Assembly (NCBI RefSeq): GCF_014897705.1
Contig: NZ_JABUXV010000009.1
Span: 1 to 64,000, forward strand
Source: Brachybacterium sp. FME24
GTDB taxonomy: Bacteria; Actinomycetota; Actinomycetes; Actinomycetales; Dermabacteraceae
Direction: 5' to 3'
DNA: 64,000 nucleotides
Shown one piece after another: positions 52,666 to 61,764 of this stretch. A model generated the notes under the pieces. It was given only the letters and a program-made list of their open reading frames with translations. It was not told the DNA's origin and did not search any database. A program made the translations under genes and the position numbers. How positions within the stretch are numbered: position 1 is the stretch's first letter; the number at the start of each line of letters is the position of its first letter.

Positions 52666-52736
52666 GGTCGATCCTTCCTGGAAGTGCTGACGGGCCCCGG
52701 TGCGCCGTGCACCGTGACCCAGCCGGATCGGAGGGG

Positions 52737-54014
52737 TCAGCCTCCTACGAGGCCTGGCAGCCAAGTGCTGATCAGGGGGATGAAGGTGATCAGCAGTAGC
52801 ACCACGAGCATGGGTCCGAAGAAGGGCAGCACGCCCTTGATGACGCGGGTGACGGGCACCTTCGTCACCGACGACAGGACGAACAGCACCAGCCCCACCG
52901 GTGGGGTGAGCAGGCCGAGCATCAGGTTGAAGATCATCATCACGGCGAAGTGCGTGGGGTCGATGCCGTACACATCGGCGATCGGGGCCAGCACCGGGAC
53001 CAGGATGAGGATCGCCGCCGTCGGCTCCAGCACGGCACCCACGACCAGCAGGAGGACGTTGACCAGCAGCAGGAACACCAGCGGGCGGTCGGTGATCTGG
53101 AGGATCAGCTCGGTCATCACCTGCGGTGCCTGCTCGCGGGCCAGGACCCAGCCGAACAGAGAGGCACTGGTGACGATGATCAGCACGCTGCCGGTGGTCT
53201 CCACCGTGGAGGCGGCGATCCGGCCCAGGGTCTTTCCGTTCAAGGTGCGATAGCAGATCGCCAGGATCGCGACGTAGGCGACGCCGAGGGCGGAGGCCTC
53301 GGTCGGGGTGACGATCCCCGACAGGATGCCACCCAGGATGATCACCGCCGCACCCGCGACCGGAAGCGCCTTGGTGACGTCCTTGACGCGCGTGGCCATG
53401 GGCGGTTTCTCCAGGCGCAGGTCGTCGCGCTTGCGCATCAGGACCCACACCATCACGCACAGGACCACGACGAGCACCAGGGCCGGGACGATGCCGGCCA
53501 TGAACAGCGAGCTCACCGACAGGCCGGCCGTCACCGCGTAGATGATCGCGGGGATGCTCGGCGGGATCATCGGGGCGATCAACGACGAAGCACCGGTGAT
53601 GCCGAGGGCGAAGCCCTCCGGATAACCGCGCTGCTTCATCGCCGGCACCTGGATGCGGCCCATGGCGGCGGCGTCGGAGATCGCCGCACCGCTCATCCAG
53701 GAGAAGCCGAAGCTGGTGGCGATGTTGACGTAGCCCAGGGAGCCGCGCACATGGCCGATCGCACTGGTCGCGGCGTTGAACAGTCGGTCCGTGGCCCCGG
53801 AGACGTTGGCCAGGTTGCCCAGCAGGATGAACATCGGCACCGCGAGCAGCGCGAAGTCGAAGACCCCCGAGGCGGTCTGCTGGGCGGCCAGCGCCGCCGT
53901 GGCGGTGTCATCGACGATGATGTAGACGATCGAGGGGATCAGCAGGGCGATCCACACGGGGACGCGCAGGGCGAGCAGCACCAGCAGGGCTGCGAACATG
54001 ATCAGCAGAACCAT
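52737..54014 (-). CDS. dctM: TRAP transporter large permease (DctM)
   Basis: Membrane protein of 425 residues with about twelve hydrophobic segments. DctM features: the N-terminal FAALLVLLALRVPVWIALLI, GASSLIAPMIPPSIPAIIYA and the C-terminal NLMLGLLTPPVGLVLFVLSS. It forms the sodium-driven channel of a tripartite ATP-independent transporter for a carboxylate. It lies four bases after dctQ. By context the acid is a 2-oxo or hydroxy acid handled by the Ldh-type enzyme. Confidence 0.93.
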   Translation of the reverse strand: MVLLIMFAALLVLLALRVPVWIALLIPSIVYIIVDDTATAALAAQQTASGVFDFALLAVPMFILLGNLANVSGATDRLFNAATSAIGHVRGSLGYVNIATSFGFSWMSGAAISDAAAMGRIQVPAMKQRGYPEGFALGITGASSLIAPMIPPSIPAIIYAVTAGLSVSSLFMAGIVPALVLVVVLCVMVWVLMRKRDDLRLEKPPMATRVKDVTKALPVAGAAVIILGGILSGIVTPTEASALGVAYVAILAICYRTLNGKTLGRIAASTVETTGSVLIIVTSASLFGWVLAREQAPQVMTELILQITDRPLVFLLLVNVLLLVVGAVLEPTAAILILVPVLAPIADVYGIDPTHFAVMMIFNLMLGLLTPPVGLVLFVLSSVTKVPVTRVIKGVLPFFGPMLVVLLLITFIPLISTWLPGLVGG

Positions 54015-54018
54015 GGGG

Positions 54019-54624
54019 TCACAGACCTTCCATGGAGGCGGCCTTGTCGACCGCGTCCGGGACCTCGGCGGGGTGGCGCAGGTACATGACGATGTTCAGG
54101 ACCGTGTGGCCCAGGATCATCAGATAGCCGACGAACACCGCGCCGTACAGCAGGGGCAGGGGCAGGGAGGTGGCCGTCATCTGCAGCGAGCCGGTCAGCA
54201 CCATCAGGGAGATCGCGGCGATCACCATGTACGTCGAAGCGGCGGCGACCACGAGCATCGCGAAGATCTGCGAGGCGGTCGCGAGCTTGCGGGGCAGGTA
54301 CACGGCGAGGATGTCCACCGCGATGTGCGCGTTGCGGGAGGCCACGAAGCCGGCGCCGACGAAGGTCAGCCACACCACCAGCAGGCGGGCCACCTCTTCG
54401 CTCCAGGACAGGGGCATGTTCAGCACGTAGCGGGTGAACACCTGGAAGATGATCATCCCGAACACGGCCAGCAGCAGGCCGCCGGCGACGAACCGTTCCG
54501 CGTCCACCAGCCAGGAATAGGGCCGCCACTTGCGCTCGTAGTAGTCCCGCTCTATGTAGGTGTCCAGGTCCGGGACCTGACCGTCCCGGGAGCCCTCGAC
54601 GGGCTTGGGGGATTGCATGCTCAC
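54019..54624 (-). CDS. dctQ: TRAP transporter small permease (DctQ)
   Basis: Membrane protein of 201 residues with four helices after a charged N-terminal tail. FQVFTRYVLNMPLSWSEEVA followed by LLVVWLTFVGAGFV is the DctQ signature. GTG 54624 overlaps the dctP stop by four bases (GTGA) and has AGGAG at good distance; ATG 54618 is a possible but less supported start. Partner of DctM and DctP. Confidence 0.9.
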   Translation of the reverse strand: MSMQSPKPVEGSRDGQVPDLDTYIERDYYERKWRPYSWLVDAERFVAGGLLLAVFGMIIFQVFTRYVLNMPLSWSEEVARLLVVWLTFVGAGFVASRNAHIAVDILAVYLPRKLATASQIFAMLVVAAASTYMVIAAISLMVLTGSLQMTATSLPLPLLYGAVFVGYLMILGHTVLNIVMYLRHPAEVPDAVDKAASMEGL

Positions 54625-55685
54625 TGGACCGACTCCTGGATCTCGAGGTAGAGGTCTCCCCACTCGACCTTGCTGGGGAACTCCTCGGCGATGAGCGTCT
54701 GGAAGGCCGCGACGTCGACCTCGTCGTTGATCGTGATGACGCCGTCGTCCTCCCACTGCTGGAGGGTCTCCTGCTCGGCGGCGACGATGCAGTCGCGGGT
54801 GGCGACCCGGGCCTTCTCCATGGCGTCCTCGAACCCGGCCTCCTCGTCGGCGCTCAGGGAGTCCACGAAACGCTGCGAGGAGACGATGTTGACGGCCTGG
54901 ACCATGTGCCCGGTGAGGTTGAGGTAGTCCTGCACCTCGTAGAACTTCTGCACGTCGATCGTCGGGATCGGGTTCTCCTGGGCATCGATCGCTCCCTGCT
55001 GGAGCCCGAGATAGGCCTCGGACAGCGCCATGGGGGTGGCGCTGCCGTTCATGATGGCGAAGCTCGTGATGTAGAGCGGGGCATCCGGCGTACGGATCTT
55101 CACCCCGGAGAGGTCCTCAGGAGCGTTGATGGGATTGTTGGAGGTGATGTGCCGAGTGCCGTAGTACCAGGTGGAGTTCACCCGCAGGCCGGTCTCCGCG
55201 GCCATCTCGTCGTACACCTCCGCCATGATCGGACCGTTGGTGGCCTCGTCGAACTGGTCGACATCGGTGAACAGGAACGGGGCGTCCAGCACGGCGGCAT
55301 CCGGGTACCAGATGCCGAGGAACGACGGGCCGACGACGCCGAGTTCGAGGCCGCCGGTGGCGATCTGCTCGGTGGTCTCGCCCTCGCCGCCGATCTGGCC
55401 CGAGGGGTAGGTCTCCACGGTGAAGCCGTCGTCGGCCAGTTCCGTGCGCAGCGTGGCGGCGCCGCAGGCTTCGACCGGGTGGGCCGGGTCGTACTGGTGG
55501 GCGAAGCGGATCACTCGGGCATCGGGGTCGACGGATGCCTTCTCGATCTGGCTGGTGTCGACCGGCGCCCAGAGTCCGCAGCCTGCCAGTGCCAGGACGG
55601 ACAGGGTGGCGAGCAGGAGCGAGCCTGCCCGGCGAGGTCGGTGAGAGGCGAACGGTGCCGTGCGTCCGGAGGACGGGTGGGTCAT
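54621..55685 (-). CDS. dctP: TRAP transporter substrate-binding lipoprotein (DctP)
   Basis: Binding protein of 354 residues with a basic tail, hydrophobic signal and lipobox LALAGC (about residues 31-36). Mature features: VIRFAHQYDPAHPV, GGEGETTEQIATGGLELGVV, and the substrate arginine segment GVKIRTPDAPLYI, which in this family binds a carboxylate; ENPIPTIDVQKFYEVQDYLN follows. Overlaps the Ldh-type gene upstream by four bases. Captures an organic or sugar acid. Confidence 0.92.
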   Translation of the reverse strand: MTHPSSGRTAPFASHRPRRAGSLLLATLSVLALAGCGLWAPVDTSQIEKASVDPDARVIRFAHQYDPAHPVEACGAATLRTELADDGFTVETYPSGQIGGEGETTEQIATGGLELGVVGPSFLGIWYPDAAVLDAPFLFTDVDQFDEATNGPIMAEVYDEMAAETGLRVNSTWYYGTRHITSNNPINAPEDLSGVKIRTPDAPLYITSFAIMNGSATPMALSEAYLGLQQGAIDAQENPIPTIDVQKFYEVQDYLNLTGHMVQAVNIVSSQRFVDSLSADEEAGFEDAMEKARVATRDCIVAAEQETLQQWEDDGVITINDEVDVAAFQTLIAEEFPSKVEWGDLYLEIQESVQ

Positions 55686-56752
55686 CGCGAGCTCCCTTCG
55701 GTCAGAGGTGTCGGGAAGGGGATGTCGTGCAGGGCGGCGAGGGCGCGCAGCGACTCCACGGTCGACTCCGAGAGGTCGACGGCGTCGGCGTTGGCGGTGA
55801 GGTGCGCGTGCTCGAGATCCCCGGGGGAGTGGACGGAGCCGTCCGGAGCCGAACTGCGCACCTCCTCCTGGAGCTGGGCGACCTTGGCGCGGATCTCGTC
55901 GACGTCGCCGAAGGCGGCGAGGTCCAGGGCGATCAGCAGGTGGCCGGTGTTCATGCGCGAGGACTGGTCCTGCCAGATGTCCACGGTGTTGACCGCGAAG
56001 GAGGCGCTGGTCAGGGCGGCTGAGAGGCCTTCGAGCAGGACAGCGATGCCGGAGCCCTTATGGCCGCCGAAGGGGAGCAGGGCACCGCCGTCGAGCACGG
56101 CGCCCGGGTCGGTGGTGGGGGTGCCGGCGGCATCCACCCCCCACCCGTCGGGAATCTCGGTGCCGTCGTTGCGGGCGGCGACGATCTTGCCGTAGGCACC
56201 GGCGGTGGTCGCGAGGTCCGCGACCAGCGGGCCTTCCCCGGCCGACGGGAGGCTGAGGGTCAGCGGGTTCGTGCCGAGCACCGGCTGGGAGCCGCCGAAG
56301 GGAGCGGCGACGGGCCCGGTGGTCGAGGAGAGGATCCCCGCGATGCCCTGCTGCGCCAGTTGGCTGGTCCAGAACTGACCCGCGCCGAAATGGCTCGATC
56401 CCTGGACGGCGACGGTCGCGATGCCATGGGTGCGGGCTGATTCGGTGGCGAGCTCGACGGCGCGCTGCATCGTGACCTGGCCGAAGGCGCAGCGACCATC
56501 GAGGACGGTGACCCCGCCGAACTTGCGCACGACAACCGGCTCAGAGGTCGGATCAATACCGCCAGCGGCGACGACCTCGAGATAGAGCGGGAGGCGGAGA
56601 AGTCCATGGGAGAAGATCCCGGCACGGTCGGCCGCGAGGAGTGAACGAGCAACCAGCTGGGCCGCATCGGTTCCCACTCCCCCGCGTGCGAGCAGGGAGG
56701 TGGCGAGGTCGTGCAGGGAGTCCACGCCGAAACGGGGTGACGTCATCGTCAC
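55682..56752 (-). CDS. Ldh-family NAD(P)-dependent oxidoreductase
   Basis: Malate/L-lactate/ureidoglycolate/2,3-diketogulonate reductase family, 356 residues. Active-site segments: AGIFSHGLLRLPLYLEVVAA (His in S-H-G), QGSSHFGAGQFW (catalytic His) and LLPFGGHKGSGIAVLLEGLS. It reduces or oxidises a 2-oxo/2-hydroxy acid. An enzyme of this family coded with a TRAP transporter recalls the yiaK-yiaMNO set of enteric bacteria (2,3-diketo-L-gulonate), but the substrate here is open. It is the first gene of the operon. Confidence 0.88.
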   Translation of the reverse strand: MTMTSPRFGVDSLHDLATSLLARGGVGTDAAQLVARSLLAADRAGIFSHGLLRLPLYLEVVAAGGIDPTSEPVVVRKFGGVTVLDGRCAFGQVTMQRAVELATESARTHGIATVAVQGSSHFGAGQFWTSQLAQQGIAGILSSTTGPVAAPFGGSQPVLGTNPLTLSLPSAGEGPLVADLATTAGAYGKIVAARNDGTEIPDGWGVDAAGTPTTDPGAVLDGGALLPFGGHKGSGIAVLLEGLSAALTSASFAVNTVDIWQDQSSRMNTGHLLIALDLAAFGDVDEIRAKVAQLQEEVRSSAPDGSVHSPGDLEHAHLTANADAVDLSESTVESLRALAALHDIPFPTPLTEGSSR

Positions 56753-56779
56753 GGTCCTTTCTATATGAAGTCCTCACAA

Positions 56780-56806
56780 AGTATAGAAGAGGAGGGATGA
56801 ACACAA
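56780..56806 (-). promoter_or_regulatory. Promoter of the Ldh-TRAP operon
   Basis: On the minus strand: TTGTGT (56806-56801), 15 bases, TATACT (56785-56780), transcript start near 56773. TTCTATA and TATAGAA arms (16 bases apart) lie downstream of and across the -10 box and could be a regulator site. Confidence 0.5.
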
Positions 56807-56852
56807 GGGGCGACCGGCGACGAAGGTCCGATGTCTAGGCGTTCCCCGCGTG

Positions 56853-58103
56853 TCAGGACCTCCGACCGGCGGCCTGCCGTCGGGTGGTCCAGAAGAGCCC
56901 CGTGGCGGCGAGGAGCATCAGCACGCCCATGGAGGCCAGTGCGAGGCGGTAGTCGTCCAGGCCCGCAGGACGGCCCGGCGCCAGCAGGTCGAGCATGATG
57001 CCGATCAGCAGCACGGCCAGGAGCGACGTCGAGTACCCGCCGATGTTCACCATGCCGGTGGCGGTGCCGATCGCCCGCTTGGGCACGCCGGTGCGGGCGA
57101 GGTCGAAGCCGACCGAGCAGGTCGCAGAGCCGACGGCGAGGGCGGTGATCAGCGGCAGCAGTTGCCAGGCGGTCAGTGGCCCCGGGACCAGCAGCGTGCC
57201 GATCCAGGCGAGGGAGAGGATCGTGCCCGCGATCCAGCCCAGCCGGGCCCGGTGCCGCGGGAAGCGGCCGGTGAACACGCCGATCAGGGGGCCGATGGCC
57301 ACCATGATCACCACGTTCACGGTGAGCAGGGCGCCGATCTCGGTGGGGCCCAGTCCGTGGCCGTGCGTCATGTACGGCACGCCCCACATGAACAGGAACG
57401 AGTTCACGCTCAGCAGCGTCAGCGAGTGCAGGAAGAACCCGGACCACGCCGCGCGGGAGGTGAACACGTCTCGCAGCACCTGCAGCGGGTGCGTCGGCAC
57501 CGGGGGAGCGGCATCGGGGTCGTCCGGCGGCTCGTCGCGCACGAAGGCGATCACCAGGACCACGCTGGCGATCAGCACCACGGCCAGCGATGACCACGCC
57601 GCGGTCCAGCCGACGCCCACCAGCAGCGCCAGGAACGGCACCGCTGCGACGGCCTGGCCGAACTGTCCGATCATGGTCGCGAGCTGCGTGAACACCGGCA
57701 CCTGGCCGGTGGGGAACCAGGTGGCGATCAGGCGCACCACGCTGATCAGGGTGGCCGCGTCGCCGACCCCGGTGAGCAATCGCGCGGTCAGGGCTGTGGG
57801 GACGTCGGTCGCGAAGGCCAGGAGCACCTGGCCCGCCGCCATGGTCACCGCGCCGAGCACCATCATCCGGCGCGGGCCGATGCGGTCCAGCAGCAGACCG
57901 GCCGGGATCTGGGCCGCCGCGTAGGTGCCCAGCTGCACGACGCCGAACAGGCTCAGCACCGCCCCGTCGACTCCGAACCGCGCCGACGCCTCGACGCTGG
58001 CGACCCCGAAGGAGGCGCGCCCGGAGACGGCGCAGAGGTATGCGAAGACCCCGACCGCCCAGATCAGATGGGCGCGGGTCACGCGTGAGGGGGGAGCGGT
58101 CAT
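56853..58103 (-). CDS. MFS transporter
   Basis: Twelve-helix carrier of 416 residues. N-terminal half: LIWAVGVFAYLCAVSGRASF, GVVQLGTYAAAQIPAGLLLD (motif A region D-R-I-G-P-R-R), then RLLTGVGDAATLISVVRLIATW; central loop with many acidic and proline residues. It belongs to the oxalate/acid or general MFS groups; no substrate is suggested by sequence. It follows the KdgT-like gene by ten bases and is probably co-transcribed with it. Confidence 0.85.
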   Translation of the reverse strand: MTAPPSRVTRAHLIWAVGVFAYLCAVSGRASFGVASVEASARFGVDGAVLSLFGVVQLGTYAAAQIPAGLLLDRIGPRRMMVLGAVTMAAGQVLLAFATDVPTALTARLLTGVGDAATLISVVRLIATWFPTGQVPVFTQLATMIGQFGQAVAAVPFLALLVGVGWTAAWSSLAVVLIASVVLVIAFVRDEPPDDPDAAPPVPTHPLQVLRDVFTSRAAWSGFFLHSLTLLSVNSFLFMWGVPYMTHGHGLGPTEIGALLTVNVVIMVAIGPLIGVFTGRFPRHRARLGWIAGTILSLAWIGTLLVPGPLTAWQLLPLITALAVGSATCSVGFDLARTGVPKRAIGTATGMVNIGGYSTSLLAVLLIGIMLDLLAPGRPAGLDDYRLALASMGVLMLLAATGLFWTTRRQAAGRRS

Positions 58104-58113
58104 GGGTTCGGGG

Positions 58114-59244
58114 TCACCGGGACGCCGGGAAGGGTTCGATGTCGTCCCCGCGGTCGACGCCGCGATCGAGGGCGCCGGTCTCCGGGGGCGCCGGCGAGGG
58201 GGCGTCGACGGCGGACCCGGTGGGCAGTGGCCTCCTGCGGTCGTCGAGGCCGTCCTGGTCGGGGTCGCTGAGGGTGCCGTTGCGCTTCAGGAACCAGGCG
58301 GCGATCAGCGGTGCGGTGATCGCGGAGACCAGCACAGCCGTGGCGACCTGCACGGTAGCCACGTCCACGTACTTCTCGAACCGTGGATCGGCCGAGGCGA
58401 TGATGGCGGGGGTGACGATGGAGTTGCCGGCCGTGGTGCCGGCGACGAACCCGATGCCCGAGCGTCTGCCCCGGCGCAGCAGGAACCGATACGCGAGGTA
58501 GGCGGTGCCGCCGGTGAACGGGGTGACCAGCAGCCCTAGGACGATGCCGGTCAGGCCGCCGGTCAGGACCGCGCTGATGTCGATGCCGGTGCCCAGTCCG
58601 AAGGCGAAGAACGGGATCACGATGCTCGGGACCGGGCGCAGGATCTCGGTCCAGCGGTGGTCGATGTTGCCGATCACGATGCCCAGGACCAGGGGGATGA
58701 TCGCGGCCGCGAACGCGTCCAGGGGGATCGAGCCGAGTCCGGCGGCGCCGATGAACAGCATGGTGAAGAAGGGGCCGTCGTTCACGGCGGAGGCGACGTA
58801 GGCGCCGCGGTCGGTCTTGGTGCCGTACTTGCCGGTGAAGGCCAGCCAGATTCCTCCGTTGGAGTTGTCGAAGGTGGCCAGCAGGGCCACGATCGATATC
58901 CCCAGGATGCCGTCCAGACCCACGAGGAAGCCGAGGCCGACCACGGCCAGGCCGGGGACGATGGTCTTGCCCAGCAGGAGTGCGCCGGTGGTGCCGGCCA
59001 CGGGGCCGATGCTGCGCGGGGTGATCTGCATGCCGGTCGCGAAGATGACCAGGGCCATCAGCGGCATCGGGGTGGCGAACAGGGCGGTGGTGAAGCTGCC
59101 GAGCTCGAGGAAGGCGGGGGCGGTGGTGCCGACGACGGCGCCCAGGATCAGCGGGATCACCATGGTCCCGCCGGGGATCTTGTCCATGGCTCCGTAGAGC
59201 GGGGAGCGCAACGTGGAGAGGTCGGGGGAGGGGGTGGTTGTCAC
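58114..59244 (-). CDS. kdgT: 2-keto-3-deoxygluconate permease-like transporter
   Basis: Membrane protein of 376 residues with about ten helices. KdgT features: DKIPGGTMVIPLILGAVVGT near the N-terminus, FATGMQITPRSIGPV, ATFDNSNGGIWLAFTGKYG, and AGTTAGNSIVTPAIIASADP. The family imports 2-keto-3-deoxygluconate by proton symport. A polar tail of about 55 residues follows the last helix. No KDG kinase or aldolase is in the window. GTG 59244 has AAGGAG upstream. Confidence 0.87.
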   Translation of the reverse strand: MTTTPSPDLSTLRSPLYGAMDKIPGGTMVIPLILGAVVGTTAPAFLELGSFTTALFATPMPLMALVIFATGMQITPRSIGPVAGTTGALLLGKTIVPGLAVVGLGFLVGLDGILGISIVALLATFDNSNGGIWLAFTGKYGTKTDRGAYVASAVNDGPFFTMLFIGAAGLGSIPLDAFAAAIIPLVLGIVIGNIDHRWTEILRPVPSIVIPFFAFGLGTGIDISAVLTGGLTGIVLGLLVTPFTGGTAYLAYRFLLRRGRRSGIGFVAGTTAGNSIVTPAIIASADPRFEKYVDVATVQVATAVLVSAITAPLIAAWFLKRNGTLSDPDQDGLDDRRRPLPTGSAVDAPSPAPPETGALDRGVDRGDDIEPFPASR

Positions 59245-59397
59245 GGGGGTACTCCTTCTTGCCTCATTACGAGAAGGGGGAGGGGCGGTCGCCTCGCCGG
59301 GGCGAGCCCGTTCCGGGGGTCGGGCGGGAGCCGGGCCCAGAGGTGCCGGCTCCGAGGGAGTTTCAGGTGGCGGGCCGGGAAGACGGCCCGACGGACG

Positions 59398-59431
59398 CCT
59401 ATAGGATCTATGGTCCATTCCTCGGCGTCAA
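59398..59431 (-). promoter_or_regulatory. Promoter-like region with GATCCTATAGG motif, kdgT upstream
   Basis: On the minus strand TTGACG (59431-59426) lies inside the end of the LysR gene; GATCCTATAGG (59408-59398) follows in the -10 region. The latter matches 11 bases of the palindrome at 45059. The exact -10 hexamer is unclear. Confidence 0.35.
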
Positions 59432-60421
59432 GGCGCGACGGCCGACGTCTTGCCCCTCGAGAGCTCGCCCGGTGCTCGCTGCACGAGCGGGACGCACCCC
59501 AGGTGGAGGTGTGGCATCGAGGATGGCCTGATAGACGACCTCGACGCTCGGCGACGACGCCATGCGACGGTCTCGGGTGACCGCGACCTGCCGACCCTCC
59601 GCGAGCGTGCCCACCGGCACCACCACCATGTCGGTGGTGTCGGAGACGGCTGCGGCCAGCGCGTTCAGGACCCCGACGCCAAGCCCGGCCCGCGCCAGGT
59701 TGACCACCGTCTGGGGCTGCTCGGACTGCCATGACAACGGGATCTCGAGTCCCCAGGCCTGCAAGGCGCTGCCGGTGTCCGGATCAGCGGCGGCCCCGGG
59801 CTGGGCGACGGCGATCAGCGGGTGCTCGGCGAGGGCCGGTGGGGTGATCGCGCCGTGGGCGCCGTCGCAGGAGTCGAGGATCGGATGCCCGGGCGGCACG
59901 ATCGCCACGAAGCGCTCGGTCCACAGGTGCACGCTCTGCAGATCGTCCGAGGGCGGGTCCGCAGCGAGCGAATGGATCGCGATGTGGAAGCGGCCCGACA
60001 CGATCCCGGAGACCAGATCCGGGGTGGTGTGCTCGGTCAGCTCGATGCGCAGGAAGGGGTGGACGTCATGGACGGCGGCCATCACTCCTGGCAGGAAACC
60101 CGCGCTCACACTGGGGTGACAGCCGATCACCACGCGACCACGCGGGGTGCCGGAGTGCTTGTCGACGGCCTCGACTCCCCGCTCGAGCGCCGCGAGCACA
60201 GCGCGTGCGTGGGGGAGGAAGGCGGTACCGAGCTCCGTCGGCCTGATCGGGCGGTGACTGCGGTCGACGAGGAGGCCGCCGAGCGCGCGCTCGAGTGCTG
60301 CGACGTGCGTGCTGACGCGGGACTGTGCGCGGTGCAGGGCGCGCGCCGCGCCGGAGAAGCTTCCGTGGTCGATCACCGCCACGAAGGTCTCCAGCCAGTC
60401 CGTCTGCTCGACGCGGGGCAT
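59408..60421 (-). CDS. LysR-family transcriptional regulator
   Basis: Regulator of 337 residues. Winged helix: ETFVAVIDHGSFSGAARALH (about 11-30) then QSRVSTHVAALERALGG; the substrate domain begins RVVIGCHPSVSAGFLPGV. The C-terminal 30 residues are basic and look disordered. Divergent from the TctCBA operon, the usual arrangement in which a LysR protein activates the transporter with the carried acid. It could also act on kdgT downstream. ATG 60421 is at the helix start. Confidence 0.9.
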   Translation of the reverse strand: MPRVEQTDWLETFVAVIDHGSFSGAARALHRAQSRVSTHVAALERALGGLLVDRSHRPIRPTELGTAFLPHARAVLAALERGVEAVDKHSGTPRGRVVIGCHPSVSAGFLPGVMAAVHDVHPFLRIELTEHTTPDLVSGIVSGRFHIAIHSLAADPPSDDLQSVHLWTERFVAIVPPGHPILDSCDGAHGAITPPALAEHPLIAVAQPGAAADPDTGSALQAWGLEIPLSWQSEQPQTVVNLARAGLGVGVLNALAAAVSDTTDMVVVPVGTLAEGRQVAVTRDRRMASSPSVEVVYQAILDATPPPGVRPARAASTGRALEGQDVGRRALTPRNGP

Positions 60422-60720
60422 CGCGGCCTCCTCGGGTTGTCCAGGGATCCTGGCTGGTCACGATCGGATGTCGACGGGATCCGGGGGACCGGCATCCGTG
60501 CAGGTCACCCCATGAGTGTGACCTACCTTATCAATATCGCATATAGGATTTCCGGATCGCGGATCGCTCCCGAGACGTGCGCTGGTCCTGGCGTTGGTAG
60601 TTTTCGAGGCACTTCGACGCCGAGAGCTTCCTGATCTCGCCCCGAGCACACAGCTGTGCAGGTGGCCCCGCGTCGAGGTACCCCACCGTCCCAGACCCGC
60701 ACGATGAAGTGGAGTCCGCC
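60422..60720. promoter_or_regulatory. Divergent region between LysR and tctC
   Basis: The 299 bases hold an AT-rich island around 60526-60552, unusual in this sequence, with TAGGAT at 60544-60549 as a possible -10 box of tctC and half of the TCCTATAGGA palindrome (ATATAGGAT, 60541-60549). A LysR site is expected here, but I cannot point to a clear T-N11-A dyad. Confidence 0.4.
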
Positions 60721-61764
60721 ATGACGCGCACAACCCGAACCCGCAGCCTGCTGTCCGGAATCGCCGGCGCTGCAGCCCTCGCCCTCGTCGCCGCCGGATG
60801 CTCCGGTGGAGCCAGTGAAGGCGGCGCGGACGATACCGCCGTCCAGGGCTGCAACGACATCAACGCCGACTACCCGAGCGGCCCCATCGAGCTGGTCGTC
60901 CCCTGGGCCGCCGGCGGCGGCACCGACGGCGTGGCCCGCCTCATCGGTGAGCAGCTCTCCGGCCAGCTCGGCGGCAACGTCAACGTCGTCAACCGCACCG
61001 GCGGCTCCGGCGTCGTCGGCCACCAGGCCATGGTGGACGCGCAGCCCGACGGTCAGACCATCGGCCTGGTCACCGTGGAGATCGGCATGATGCACCACCA
61101 GGGACTGACGGACATCAGCGGCGAGGACCTCACCGCCATCTCGCAGATGAACGAGGACGGCGCCGGGATCACCGTCGCCGCCGACGCAGAATGGAGCACC
61201 GCCGAGGAGCTGCTGACCTACATCGAGGAGAACCCCGGCGAGGTGACCGCCTCCGGCACCGGCCAGGGCGGCATCTGGCACCTGGCCCTGCTGGGCATGC
61301 TCCTGGACAACGACCTGCCCGTCGACGCCGTGAACTTCGTGCCCTCCGAAGGTGCGGCCCCGGCCCTCCAGGAGCTCGTCGCGGGCGGCATCGACATGAC
61401 CACCAACGCGCTCGGCGAGTCCAAGACCATGCTCGATTCCGACCGCGCCAAGGCACTCGGCGTCATGGGCACCGAGCGCGACCCGGCCTTCCCCGACGTC
61501 GAGACCCTCCAGGAGCAGCTCGGCTCGGACTACTCCATGTCCGTATGGCGCGGGATCGCCGGCCCGAAGGACATGGACGCCAGCGTCGTGGAGGAGCTCG
61601 AATGCCACCTCGGCCTGATCGCCGAATCCGAGGAGTTCAACACCTTCATGACGGACTCGGGCCTCGGCGTGAAGTACGCGGGCGCCGAGGACTTCCAGAC
61701 CCTGATGCGTGAGGACGACGCACGCAAGGGCGAGGTCATGGAGGAAGCGGGACTCGCGAAGTGA
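60721..61764 (+). CDS. tctC: Tripartite tricarboxylate transporter binding protein (TctC)
   Basis: Exported binding protein of 347 residues with lipobox LVAAGC near residue 28. TctC signature: YPSGPIELVVPWAAGGGTDG, RLIGEQLSGQLGGNVNVVNR and GGSGVVGHQAMVDAQPDGQT; it binds a carboxylate with high affinity at the cell surface. ATG 60721 is chosen; a GTG twelve bases earlier is possible. The stop overlaps tctB by four bases. Confidence 0.93.
   Translation: MTRTTRTRSLLSGIAGAAALALVAAGCSGGASEGGADDTAVQGCNDINADYPSGPIELVVPWAAGGGTDGVARLIGEQLSGQLGGNVNVVNRTGGSGVVGHQAMVDAQPDGQTIGLVTVEIGMMHHQGLTDISGEDLTAISQMNEDGAGITVAADAEWSTAEELLTYIEENPGEVTASGTGQGGIWHLALLGMLLDNDLPVDAVNFVPSEGAAPALQELVAGGIDMTTNALGESKTMLDSDRAKALGVMGTERDPAFPDVETLQEQLGSDYSMSVWRGIAGPKDMDASVVEELECHLGLIAESEEFNTFMTDSGLGVKYAGAEDFQTLMREDDARKGEVMEEAGLAK

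Noticed and set aside
52950..54089. Plus-strand frame opposite dctM
   Set aside because: Q/R/D/H-rich low-complexity shadow of the TRAP permease gene.
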